Below are positions 37,182 through 49,400 of a stretch of DNA of 64,000 nt, one piece after another (the first letter of the stretch is position 1; every line of letters starts with the position of its first letter). The position numbers and the translations under genes are program-made. The DNA is taken from NCBI RefSeq assembly GCF_914767665.1, contig NC_059506.1:24901825-24965824 (forward strand), in the 5' to 3' direction. This stretch comes from Harmonia axyridis (taxonomy: Eukaryota; Arthropoda; Insecta; Coleoptera; Coccinellidae). Below the pieces are notes generated by a model that was not told where the DNA came from, made no database searches, and worked only from the letters and a program-made list of their open reading frames with translations.

Positions 37182-37472
37182 TACCATAGTATAAGGAAAG
37201 GATAGTAAGCCAACCGCCGTTTGACGGCAAGGAAATAGTCACCAGGGGTCGCTACTGTAGTTGGATTTGGATTTGGAGAAGTAACTCGATGATAGATAGC
37301 GCTGAATCATGAGCTATAGATGGCGCAGAAATAATACGATAATTCATTCAGTGGCGTGGTTGAAAACAGGTCGCAAGACATTGCCGACAATTTTTATTTT
37401 ATTATTAAGTTATCAAAAACGCCACTGGCGTAAATGCTTATTACAGAGCAGAAAAAATATCAAAATACCACT

Positions 37473-37540
37473 GAATGAACGGAATTACCACAGAATTAGA
37501 GAACAGCTTTTCTCTAATTCTGTGGTTATTCCGTTCATTC
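37473..37540. repeat. Near-perfect palindrome with 31-bp arms and 6-bp loop
   Basis: Left arm GAATGAACGGAATTACCACA... (37473-37503) pairs with 37510-37540 with one or two mismatches. The inner part has the CACAGAATTAGAG end seen in the MITE at 30366. The outer part, GAATGAAC, also recurs inverted near 37344. Confidence 0.8.
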
Positions 37541-38382
37541 TTCCACATCTTGTAGAACAAAACCGTGCGAGAATATATCAGAAAGGCACTGTTTTCATGG
37601 TTATATTTTATTATTATATGTTGGTACTCTGAACTTTCCGCCACGTTTTATCTGTCAATTCATCAATTTGCCTTAAAGAAATCAGCTCTGCCAACCAATA
37701 TTTTTCAATGCGAAAATCACTAAATGATATTTATGGAACTATTTCATTAATTTCAATGAAAATGCAATGAATTAGAGAAAATAATGTATAATATTCGTAC
37801 AGAAGGCTCATTCTACCACTCGTTCATTCAAAAACTCGCCACTTCGTGGCTCGTTTTTGAATTTTGAACTCGTGGAAGAATATCAATGCCTTCTGCACTT
37901 GTACTATAAATAACTATTCCCCTATAAATTGTTTCATTTCATAAAGATGGAAGTAGCTCCTGTTGAAGAAGCATCCACTTCATTCGCGAGCAAATTCCTT
38001 CTCAAAATCTAAGCAGTAATTAATTGCAGTAGACTTCTTGATCTGACCTGTAATGACTCTAGTTGATGTTGAACTGAATGAAGTAACGACGTGTCCCTTC
38101 GTTAGTGACAGTTAAATGTAATTTACCGCATAACTGTGTAATCAGACCCCCTTTAACATCTTATTCCGACAAAAGCGGCAAGGTAGGTCGTAAAGTTAAC
38201 CCCGCAAAGCATACAAGACCAAAAGTGATGTTCACGTTCAAGAATCCTTACAGAATCGTTGCTCGGCTGACGATAAAGATTCAAACACATCAGTTTGGCA
38301 TCTTCAAGTCGAAGAATCTGCAGTAAATTTTGGAGAACAGACGGAAATGTTATGCATTTGAGGAAAGAAAATTGGAAAAAAA

Positions 38383-39163
38383 AGGATATCGCACACTTTT
38401 TATTTGGAAAAGTGGCCTCATGCCAAATTGGCTGAATTTTTGATATGTTATAGTCGAAGTCATTGTAAACAAAAAGTTCAATAGGCAAAAGTTTTTCTAC
38501 GGGCTAGTTTTGACTCTAGAGGCCCCTGAAAACTATCAGCTATTGTTATTGTTATTATTATAACTATTGTTAAACAATACAAAACGTTATTTTCGATAAT
38601 TTTCACTATTCTGAATAATCAAGATGTGATTAGTCATTAATATGAGATGCTATTAAAATTATTGTTCTTTGGTGTTGATACATTTGGTCAAATATACAGT
38701 GTGTCCCAGCTACTTCCAATTTTTTAAGTTCAATTATTCGAAAATGGTAACAAATCGCCAATAAAAAATGTTTATGAATCCTATTTTAAACATTATTCTA
38801 GATCGCATTCGAAAAAATATATGGCGTTGTAATATTTCTTATCATTTCTCATGCCTATGAATTATGATGGTAGAGAAGATCACTCCGTATATTTTTTCGA
38901 GTGTGCTTTTAATTGTATTTCATATTAATGACTGTTCACTTCTTGATTATTCAGAATAGTGAGAATTATCCAGAATAACGTTTTGTATTGTTTAACAATG
39001 ATGAACAAATGAGATTTTTCAGGGGTCTCTAGCGTCGGAACTAGCCTATAAAATTTTTTGGCCTATTTAACTTTTTGTTTGGAATGTCTTGGACTATAAT
39101 ACATCAAAAATTCAGCCAATTCGACAAGAGGCAACTTTCCCTAATGAAGTGTGAAGTATCCTT
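38383..39163. mobile_element. Foldback element with arms of about 250 bp
   Basis: Left arm 38383-38650 and right arm 38920-39163 are inverted copies with many substitutions, for example ACAATACAAAACGTTATT against AATAACGTTTTGTATTGT. The loop is about 270 bp. No coding frame or target duplication was found. Confidence 0.75.
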
Positions 39164-39573
39164 TCGTTGTATTCACCTGATACAGATCTCCGATTTTTAA
39201 CTTTCAATTTTTTTCCATATTACAAGTACCTACCTATGGGAATTTATTTTTGGTAGAATATTAGACATGAGTAACTCTAGGACAGTTGTTCTAAAATAGC
39301 CTGTATTAATTAGGTATGAAAAACAGCTTTCCAAATTTTGAAATGAAATCTTGCATTCGAAATCCCTATTTCAAATTGAACCCTCTTTACTTTATCGTCC
39401 TCAAGATACGCCGACAAAGGCACTACAAATTCAATTGAGGATACCATTTGATGATATCAACTATTTTTTCATAAAAGAGTTCTTTTTCAGAAAAAAGTTT
39501 TCCTAGTTGGGTATTTTTCTGGAAAAAAAACTGTTTCAATTAAAACTAGGGGATTTCATAATTTATTATGACG

Positions 39574-40362
39574 GAGGCATTACTTGATCAAGACTCGTGT
39601 CAAACGCAACAAAAATTAGCAGGATTACTGGGAGTGACGCTACAAGCCATTCGAAAACGCCTGAAGGTCATGAGAATGATTCAGAAACAAGAAAATTGGG
39701 TGCTGTACGAGTTGAAGCAAAGATATGCTGAACGGCTTGCAAGGCAAAGATGGAAGGGATTTCTGAATCGCATTGTGACTGGAGACGACAAATGGGTACA
39801 TTACAATAATTCCAAGTGCAGAAAATCATGGTGATATCCCGGCCATGCTCCCACGTCGAGGGCCAAACCGAATATTCACGGTTCCAAGGTCATGCTCAGT
39901 ATTTGGTGGGACCATTTCGGCGTAGTGTATTATGAGTAGTTAAAACCGACTGAAACACTCACAGGCGATCATTATCGGCGTTTGAGTCGAGCATTGAGAA
40001 ACAAACGGCCGCAATACAATGGGAGACATGATAAAGTGATTTTACAGCATGACAATGCTCGACCCCATATTACGAAAGTGATCAAGACATACTTGGAACG
40101 TCGAAGTCCCCGTATTCTCCAGACGTTGCTCCCTCAGACTATCACTTGTTTCGATCAATGTCACACGACCTGGCTGAGCAGCACTTCCCGACTTATGAAG
40201 TAGCAAAAATTTGATCGATTCGTGGATCGCTTCAAAAGATGACCAGTTTTTTCAACGCGGGATTCGTACGATGCCCGAAAGATGGGAGAAAGTAGTGGTA
40301 AGCGATGGACAATACTTTGAATCATAAATATATAACCACTTTTTCACAATAAATACTCGAAT
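39574..40362 (+). pseudogene. Mariner (DD34D) copy 2, truncated at both ends
   Basis: It begins inside the transposase (EALLDQDSCQTQQKLAGL) and continues with IRKRLKVMRMIQKQ, IVTGDDKWVHYNNS (first catalytic Asp) and ILQHDNARPH (second Asp). Stops interrupt the frame. It ends near 40362 in the 3' UTR without the right TIR. It belongs to the same family as the copies at 36152, 56456 and 61577. Confidence 0.8.
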
Positions 40363-40760
40363 ATCCCGAGCATTTCCGATCTTCCGAAAGATGCCTAACA
40401 CACGACGCCATCTCTCGGGCTAGCGAAGAGTCACAGCACCGAATTATGAAAATTTCAACGAACCATATCACAAGTTTATCAAAAAGCCAAAACCAACATT
40501 TATCATTGATATTCACGAAACTTAACGGCTTATCCTAATAAAATCACTCGAAAAATGATCGAAACGAGCATGCCATCAATCAATCACAGTATCCTTTGAC
40601 ACGATCATAGAATTACAACACGCCAGTCCAACCAACATGAACGCACCAAACGTATAGGTACGTACCTTCACGTTCAGCCGGTCGGCATTTATGCCGCAGA
40701 GAACGCCAAATGACACACACGGGTTTCGTCTAATTACGGTAAGGCCTAGGTGTACAAGAG

Positions 40761-42382
40761 GCAATTATGGGCTCTTCCTCATGAGAAGTGGCTTAATTAT
40801 CATCAGCAAGACAAGGCCAGGCGGCTAATCCATAAGCCTGTTCTGTCAACGGTCTTTTCTTGGATTATATCCGAGGTAATTTTATGCTCCTTCGACTCGG
40901 GATTACAAGACGCGGAGGCTCTAAACAGGCCTAATTTCTTTGCAATGAGCCTCGTCTGTATATTGGCGGTAGGTTATTTACTGGATTGCCACGTGAAAAC
41001 GCAATTACAATATTTTCAAATGAGTTTTTTCGAAAACTATCAGTGAATTGCTAGTTCTATGAAATTATCTTATACCTGATTTAATCCTGTGATGATCTGC
41101 GATACAGATATGTATATAAAGGGTGATTTTTTTTAAAGCTATAGAACTTTAAAATGCAATAAAACAACGATGGATTATTCGATTGACATGAATTTTATTT
41201 ATCCGCAAGATAATCTTGTGGCATTACATTTTAAATATGATTTCTGGCATATGATCGCCACGGCTGGCTCGGATGTAGTCCAATTTGGACGTCTAATTTT
41301 CAATGACTTTTTCCAACATTTGTGGCCGTATATCGGCAATAACACGGCGAATGTTGTCTTCCAAATGGTCAAGGGTTTGTGGCTTATCTGCATAGACCAA
41401 TGACTTTACATAGCTCCACAGAAAGTAGTCTAGCGGTGTTAAATCACAAGATCTTGGAGGCCAATTCACAGGTCCAAAACGTGAAATAAGTCGGTTACCA
41501 AACGTGTCTTTCAATAAATCGATTGTGGCACGAGCTGTGTGACATGTTGCGCCGTCTTGTTGGAACCACAGCAATTATGGGCTCTTCCTCATGAGAAGTG
41601 GCTTAATTATCATCAGCAAGACAAGGCCAGGCGGCTAATCCATAAGCCCGTTCTGTCAACGGTCTTTTCTTGGATTATATCCGAGGTAATTTTATGGTCC
41701 TTCGACTCGGGATTACAAGACGCGGAGGCTCTAAACAGGCCTAATTTCTTTGAAATGCGCCTCGTCTGTATATTGGCGGTAGGTTATTTACTAGATTGCC
41801 ACGTGAAAACGCAATTACAATATTTTCAAATGAGTTTTTTTCGAAAACTATCAGTGAAATGCAAGTTCTATGAAATTATTTTATACTTGATTTAATCCTG
41901 TGATGATCTGCGACACAGATATGTATATAAAGGGTGTTTTTTTTAGAGCTATAGAACTTTAAAATGCAATAAAACAACGATGGATTATTCGATTGACATG
42001 AATTTTATTTATCCGCAAGATAATTTTGTGGCATTACATTTTAAATATGATTTCTGGCATATGATCGCCACGGCTGGCTCGGATGTAGTCCAATTTGGTC
42101 GTCTAATTTTCGATGACTTTTTCCAACATTTGTGGACGTATATCGGCAATAACAAGGCGAATGTTGTCTTCCAAATAGTCAAGGGTTTATGGCTTATCCG
42201 CATATAGACCAATGACTTTACATAGCCCCACAGAAAGTAGTCTAGCGGTGTTAAATCACAAGATCTTGGAGGCCAATTCACAGGTCCAAAACGTGAAATT
42301 AGGCGGTAACCAAACTTGTCTTTCAATAAATCGATTGTGGCACGAGCTGTGTGACATGTTGCGCCGTCTTGTTGGAACCACA
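40761..42382. repeat. Direct tandem duplication, two units of 810 bp
   Basis: GCAATTATGGGCTCTTCCTC at 40761 recurs at 41571, and the unit runs to TTGGAACCACAG at about 41571 and 42382. The units differ at a few percent of sites and by 1-2 small indels. Each contains about 360 bp of unassigned sequence plus the left end of a DD41D element, so the element end was duplicated together with its flank. Confidence 0.9.
41119..41570 (-). pseudogene. DD41D element, partial copy in duplication unit 1
   Basis: It has the left TIR AAGGGTGATTTTTTTTAAAG and, on the - strand, the transposase C-terminus: WFQQDGATCHTARATIDLL, CDLTPLDYFLW and QTLDHLEDNIRRVIADIRPQ. It is cut at the duplication joint at 41570. 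41 residues separate the Asp of QQDG from the Asp of LDYFLW. Confidence 0.8.
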
Positions 42383-42858
42383 GCTCCTGGACATCATGGT
42401 TGTTCAATTCAGGAATGAAAAAGTTGGCTCTATACCGATCACCATTGACTGTAACGTTCTGGCCATCATCGTTTTTGAAGAAGTACGGACCAATGATTCC
42501 ACCAGTCCATAAAGCGCACCAGTCAGTTTTACTGGATGTAACGGTGTTTCGACATACACTTGAGGATTAGCTTCACTTCAAATGCGGCAGTTTTGTTTGT
42601 TGACGTAGCCATTCAACCAGAAGTGCGCTTCATCGCTAAACAAAATAATATGGACGTAGTGCGCGATACGTATTCCGCACAGAACCATTATTTTCGAAAT
42701 AAAATTGCACTATTTGCAAGCGTTGTTTAGGCGTGAGTCTATTCATGATAAATTGCCAAACCAAACTGAGAATAAATCATTTGACAGCTGTTAAATCGGT
42801 CGCCATCTTAAACAGTAATGCCAACTTAAAGTTATAAACCTCGAAAAAAAACACCCGT
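41930..42858 (-). mobile_element. DD41D mariner-like element with internal deletion
   Basis: Both ends are present (AAGGGTGTTTTTTTT and AAAAAAAACACCCGT) with TA on each side; length 929 bp. The - strand starts MNRLTPKQRLQIVQFYFENN and jumps after RNTYRALRP to the YILFSDEAHFWLNGY region, so much of the HTH and linker is deleted. A TGA replaces the Trp expected after CRI, and a frameshift follows. WFQQDGATCHTA and PRSCDLTPLDYFLWG (DD41D) are intact. It cannot encode a working enzyme. Confidence 0.85.
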
Positions 42859-42859
42859 T

Positions 42860-45800
42860 AGATAACATTGAAACCATGGATTTTAGAAGGAACACCACCA
42901 CGTGACATTCTCGTGATCTGACAATATTTGCCTAGAGGAGTAGGGACAGAACTAACGTACAGTGTTGCCAGAGCGATTAAATAATCAGTAGAAGTTAAGA
43001 ATATTACAGTAGTTCCAACTTCCGTCGAAAAGAAGTATGTACTATATGAGTCTTTTTAAAAAGAGTTTTGCTTCTCTTTTAATGATTTTTTCTAGAATAT
43101 TTTCAAAATACGTCAGTGCTTCGCAGGGATACCATATTATGGAAAAGTCACCAAAATTATATATTTTTTTATTCACTAACTACAAATATTGAAATACAAC
43201 AATGTAGATTATTGTTTAGGGAAATTATATGAAAATATATTAAAATCGGTGATTTAATGATTAGTTGAAGCTTTATGAGAATGATCTTCAAAGTGATAAA
43301 CTCTACAAAAATCAATAATTTTTTTATGCAATCAATTAAAGAGAATTCTACTCCATCTTATGATATTCTCCTTAGATAGTGGAGTCTTGTTATTGAAGTG
43401 ATGAATGTTGACCGATTGAAGGGAAGTAATAAAAAGAGAAACTGGAATCGGCATTTGATGAAACTCTACGATCACTGGACTAGATATGGGCCTATCGGTG
43501 AAGCTTACAAATTGTTCTTGTCTTCTTCGCATATTTTCCAATGAATGATTGCTACACTGATATTGTCTCTGGTCAGTGAATTACCTTATCTAATATCTTC
43601 TCCAATCGCCAGTTCAGTCCATCAATTTCATCCAATAAGAATAATACGTAGAAGCTTGGACTGGTTATGCAGTAACGACTCTTGCAAATCTGAACAAATC
43701 CCGGATCTGATATATAGATGGCGCCTCCAGTGTCATCTCACTTTTTTCTAGTTAGTATCAAGCTTCAAAAAATACGTGTCAAAATTTCAGAACATAGAAT
43801 TGAGTGTGAATCGAGATATTAAAGTGACGCTTCATTTATTGTTTCTTAAAATTTGTATAGAAAGAAGATATAGTGTATGTATATACAAGGTGGTCCAAAG
43901 AAAACTTAACATCTCGATTTCCCAACTTCAAAATGAAAATGTGGAATATCGCACGGACCCGTCAGTTTTTGATTCGAGGGAAACAATTTTTCCGCTTTTT
44001 TCATCTCCGTAACTGAAAACCCATAATGGGGGTGAGCAGAATCCCTTGATTTTGAACAAAGATGAGGAGTGTTGCGATACCTCATTTTGAAGATCTTATC
44101 GATTACCATATGATCCTTAAATTTCTCATCAAAATTGCTCACTTTGAAAGGTCCCTATCTTTGAAATTTTTTTCGACGCATGTTGTTGTTATTTGGGATG
44201 TCTACGTCGATGAGCTGTTTTATCAGTGACGAACATACGAGGCCAATACCTCTATAGTTGAAAGCATTCAATCTCCAGAATGTTTTCCGATTGGTAGGTA
44301 ATACCCACTGTATTTTTGTGATGTCATATATTATGAATGAGTAATATTGAAAGAAAATGTCATGTAAAATATCACGAAAACAATCAATATTTTTGAAGTG
44401 AAGGATGAAATGAAATATATTTTATTTTCAATGCAGAAACCGAAAATGAAAAAATAGGTTTGAAATTGAAAAATTTAGTTTGAATTAAAAAAAAATAAGT
44501 AAAGAATAAGTTGGATTTGCCCAGGAAAAACTTAACACCTGGTGACTTTATAACAAATTAGATGGAGCACCCCTCCACTGTTGCATGACCCTGTATAGTA
44601 AAAAATAGTATCAGAATATAAAATCAAATTGTTTCTGAATGGTTATTATTTTCCAAGAAGATTTAACATTTATAACATAACTAATGTTCAGAGATTGTTT
44701 TGTTTTGATTTTTTCAAGTATTCAATTTCGATTTCCTCATGTTAACACTTAATTATATTCAATGGTCACATAGCACAGAAGTATTCAATTTAATTGGATA
44801 TCGCTGTAATGCTTACATCAATAAATAAATAGTTATTTCTCCGAACAATTAGCGTTGTTATTTCTTCAATGTATTTTTTATACCACATTCGGAGTTTTTG
44901 CTTATTGTACTAATTACAAAAAAATCATAACCATTTCACCATCTAACAGCCCATTATAAAACGAAATCGAATATATACTAACATCTCACTAATCACCAGT
45001 TGCCGTATTAAAAGATTTATTCCCAAGTCTAATAGCTCAATTACCATAAAAAATTCACTTTCAGTTCTTAAACCTTAAATAATATAAGAAAAGAATACCA
45101 TTTTGCGAATGAATTGAAAGTTAAATATGAGAATAAATTGCCGTCTTTGTTGATAATAAAATTAATTTATGGAGTAATTCTGGTAAATCTAAATGAACAT
45201 TTTAAATTTTTTATGAAGCGAAAAACAACGGAAGAACTGGAAATTATTCAGAAGACAAACTTTTCATCTACTAATTGAGCGATCAAAGTGGATTAGAGTT
45301 GCAGGAATTAAGTACTCATTAAGTGCAAGTGGAAAACATGTACCAAATTCGAAAAAATACAACTTTAATAGGTGGGTATTGAATACAAACTGTTGCTCTT
45401 GGCCGAGTATATTCTTGGAGTATAATAACATTGATAATTTATTGCGTTCAAGTGTGTGCATATTATATTTTCCTGGCTTCTTATATTAACTGAAGTTTGA
45501 AATTAATTATTTCTCCACTATTTGAGGAAATTATTCAAATGAACATGCATCAATTATTTTTTTAAAATTTAATTGGTCTTTTGACTTTGTATTCCTACGT
45601 CTGTGGAAATAAAAGTTCACACACTTGGTGCATCAGTTACGGTGATGATTTCAACCTATTCGAACTCGATTGATTTTGTTAACCTTTCAACTTAACCAAT
45701 AGGTAGAGGGGCAATAAATGAAGAATCTTATAAATATATCTCATAAAACATAAAAAAACAACTAAGACATGAATTTTGTAATAAGTAATTTTATTGGGTG

Positions 45801-46446
45801 TCGCAGTGTTTGAGATATTGATATAAATTACTCATTCTTCAATGAAACATCCTGTATATTTTTATTCATTTTGTTTTGCTCATTGGGAGATTAATTAGAA
45901 AATAACCAAGTGGTATTGGAGATGAAATTGTATTCACATTAGGTAAATGTTCAAAAATACAATTAAAAAATCTGCAACTCTAAAATTCCCCTCCCAGCTA
46001 GCTGCATCAGTGATTCACTTCCATCTTAATGTTCATTACTCCGAGTTCGGGCCTCATTACATTTAAAACATGATGGGGTTGCTGCTGACATCAAGGGGAC
46101 TATGAAATACATAATAACCCAGATGTTACTGACATTTTTTCAAATCCAATTTCTATTTTTTTCTTCACTAATTTTACTCATTTTGCCTGCTCTTAGTCTG
46201 ACAAAGAGGGGGGTCAAGTTGATCTTGAAATGTTCCAATGGGCCAAGTCCGACTCTGTATGTTCCGTAACAGAACCGTAAATGGACTCGGAATGCTCTAA
46301 AACATCTCTGTCATAACTTGCTCGGTCGTGCGACTGCCGGTAAAGCTCCCGTGGGAAATAGCTTGGAATAAATCAAAACGGGCACTTTTCATATATTCCG
46401 CTACGGGAAACAGATAGTTCAGAACGGCTTAATATTTGTTTTACTT
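42860..46446. other. Gene-poor stretch before the satellite array
   Basis: Mostly AT-rich with no gene recognised. 43050-43220 weakly resembles the sequence that follows the satellite array (52077-52240). 45990-46440 is richer in GC than its surroundings; see findings. Confidence 0.4.
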
Positions 46447-49400
46447 CTTCAGAGCGGTCTCAGATAGCGATACAGGTTCTTCAGGATGATTTCTTCTCGG
46501 CTAAGTATATTTCACATGTAACTGATTTATATGAGAAGTTGTTCATATTGTTATATTGCTAGGCTTTCTTGCAATGCGAATCTTCAATTTAGTTAGTTGG
46601 AAGTAAAAATTATAGAGTTGTAGGTCTTTTTTCCACTAGACTATCTGAGGTTTATTGCAAATGAATCCAAACGGTTTTGTATGTTAAATGTTGATGATTT
46701 CATAGAAGAACTGTATGAGTAGCTCTGTTAGGAAGGCTGGATGTTGCAGGGATCGTTATTATTAAATATGATGTTGAGGAAACTTGATATGTTTCCTAGA
46801 TAAATCGTCAAACCAAATTAAACGATCAATCAACAGTAGAGTTGATTGTATTTCTTTCATGCTGATGATATCATGGTAGTTCATGAGGTAAAAACTCAGT
46901 TTTTTCACGCTCTTGAGAGGAATTACCCCCACGTGGCTTTTCGTGTATCAATCAACATTAGGTGCTCATTCATTTCCCCTTCCTGCTGCTTCTGTTATGA
47001 CCAATCTGTACAAAGTTGTATATTCACTTTATATTCTTTCTCTTTACGAAGGATTTATGTAGAGGGCCGCACTGTACGATCGTCGCTTATTACACAACAC
47101 TACAAAATTATAGTTTTAACTCTTTTCTAGACCTTCAGAGTGGTCTCAGATAGCGATACAGGTTCTTCAGGATGATTTCTTCTCGGCTAAGTATAACTCA
47201 CAAGTAACTGATTTATATGAGAAGTTGTTCATATTGTTATATTGCTAGGCTTTCTTGCAATGCGAATCTTCAATTTAGTTTGTTGGGAGGAAAAAATTAT
47301 AGAGTTGTAGGTCTTTTTTCCACTAGACTATCTGAGGTTTATTGCAAATGAATACAAACGGTTTTGTATGTTAAATGTTGATGATTTCATGGAAGAACTG
47401 TATGGGCTTCTCTGTTAGGAAGGCTTGGATGTTGCAGGGATCATTATTATTAAATATGAAGTTGAGGAAACTTGATATGTTTCCTAGATAAATCGTCAAA
47501 CTAAATTAAACGATCAATTAACAGTGGAGTTGATTGTACTTATTAAATGTTGATGATATCATGATGGTTTATAAGATAAAAACTCTGTTATTTCACGCTC
47601 TTGAGAGGAATTACCACCACGTGGTTTTCCGCGTATCAATCAAACATTGGTACCCATTCATTTCCCCTCTGGCGCTCCTGTTGAAACCAATCTCTGTACG
47701 GTGAACGAAGTTGTATATTCACTTTATCTTCTTTCTCTTTACGAAGGATTTATGTAGAGGGCAGCACTGTACGATCGTCGCTTATTTTTTCTCAAAATTA
47801 TAGTTTCAACTCTTTTCTAGACCTTCAGAGCGGTCTCAGATAGCGATACAGGTTCTTCAGGATGATTTCTTCTCGGCTAAGTATAACTCACAAGTAACTG
47901 ATTTATATGAGAAGTTGTTCATATTGTTATATTGCTAGGCTTTCTTGCAATGCGAATCTTCAATTTAGTTAGTTGGGAGGAAAAAATTATAGAGTTGTAG
48001 GTCTTTTTTCCACTAGACTATCTGAGGTTTATTGCAAATGAATCCAAACGGTTTTGTATGTTGAATGTTGATGATTTCATGGAAGAACTGTATGAGTAGC
48101 TCTGTTAGGAAGGCTGGATGTTGCAGGGATCGTTATTATTAAATATGATGTTGAGGAAACTTGATATGTTTCCTAGATAAATCGTCAAACCAAATTAAAC
48201 GATCAATCAACAATGGAGTTGATTGTATTTATTGAATGTTGATGATATTATGATGGTTTATAAGATAAAAACACAGTTATTTCACACTCTTCAGAGAAAT
48301 TACCACCACGTGGTTTTCCGCGTTTCAATCAAACATTAGGTGCCCATTCATTTCCTCCCTTTGGTGCTCCTGTTATGACCAAACTGTACGAAGTTGTATA
48401 TTCACTTTATCTTCTTTCTCTTTACGAAGGATTTATGTAGAGGGCAGCACTGTACGATCGTCGCTTATTTTTTCTCAAAATTATAGTTTCAACTCTTTTC
48501 TAGACCTTCAGAGCGGTCTCAGATAGCGATACAGGTTCTTCAGGATGATTTCTTCTCGGCTAAGTATAACTCACAAGTAACTGATTTATATGAGAAGTTG
48601 TTCATATTGTTATATTGCTAGGCTTTCTTGCAATGCGAATCTTCAATTTAGTTTGTTGGGAGGAAAAAATTATAGAGTTGTAGGTCTTTTTTCCACTAGA
48701 CTATCTGTGGTTTATTGCAAATGAATCCAAACGGTTTTGTATGTTGAATGTTGATGATTTCATGGAAGAACTGTATGAGTAGCTCTGTTAGGAAGGCTGG
48801 ATGTTTCAGGGATCATTATCATTAAATATGATGTTGAGGAAACTTGATATGTTTCCTAGATAATTCGTCAAACCAAATTAAAAAATCAATCAACAGTGGA
48901 GTTGATTGTATTTATTTGTTGTATTTATTTGTTGTATTTATTTGTTGATGATATAATGATGGTTTATGAGATAAAAATTCAGTTATTTCACACTCTTCAG
49001 AGAAATTACCACCACGTGGTTTTCCGCGTTTCAATCAAACATTAGGTGCCCATTCATTTCCTCCCTTTGGTGCTCCTGTTATGACCAAACTGTACGAAGT
49101 TGTATATTCACTTTATCTTCTTTCTTTTTACGAAGGATTTATGTAGAGGGCCTCACTGTGCGATCGTCGCTTATTTTTTCACAAAATTATAGTTTTAACT
49201 CTTTTCTAGACCTTCAGAGCGATCTCAGATAGCGATACAGGTTCTTCAGGATGATTTCTTCTCGGCTAAGTATAACTCACAAGTAACTGATTTATATGAG
49301 AAGTTGTTCATATTGTTATATTGCTAGGCTTTCTTGCAATGCGAATCTTCAATTTAGTTTGTTGGGAGGAAAAAATTATAGAGTTGTAGGTCTTTTTTCC

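Noticed and set aside
40750..41046. 98-codon frame in both units of the tandem duplication
   Set aside because: It shows no domain; its persistence is explained by the recent duplication.
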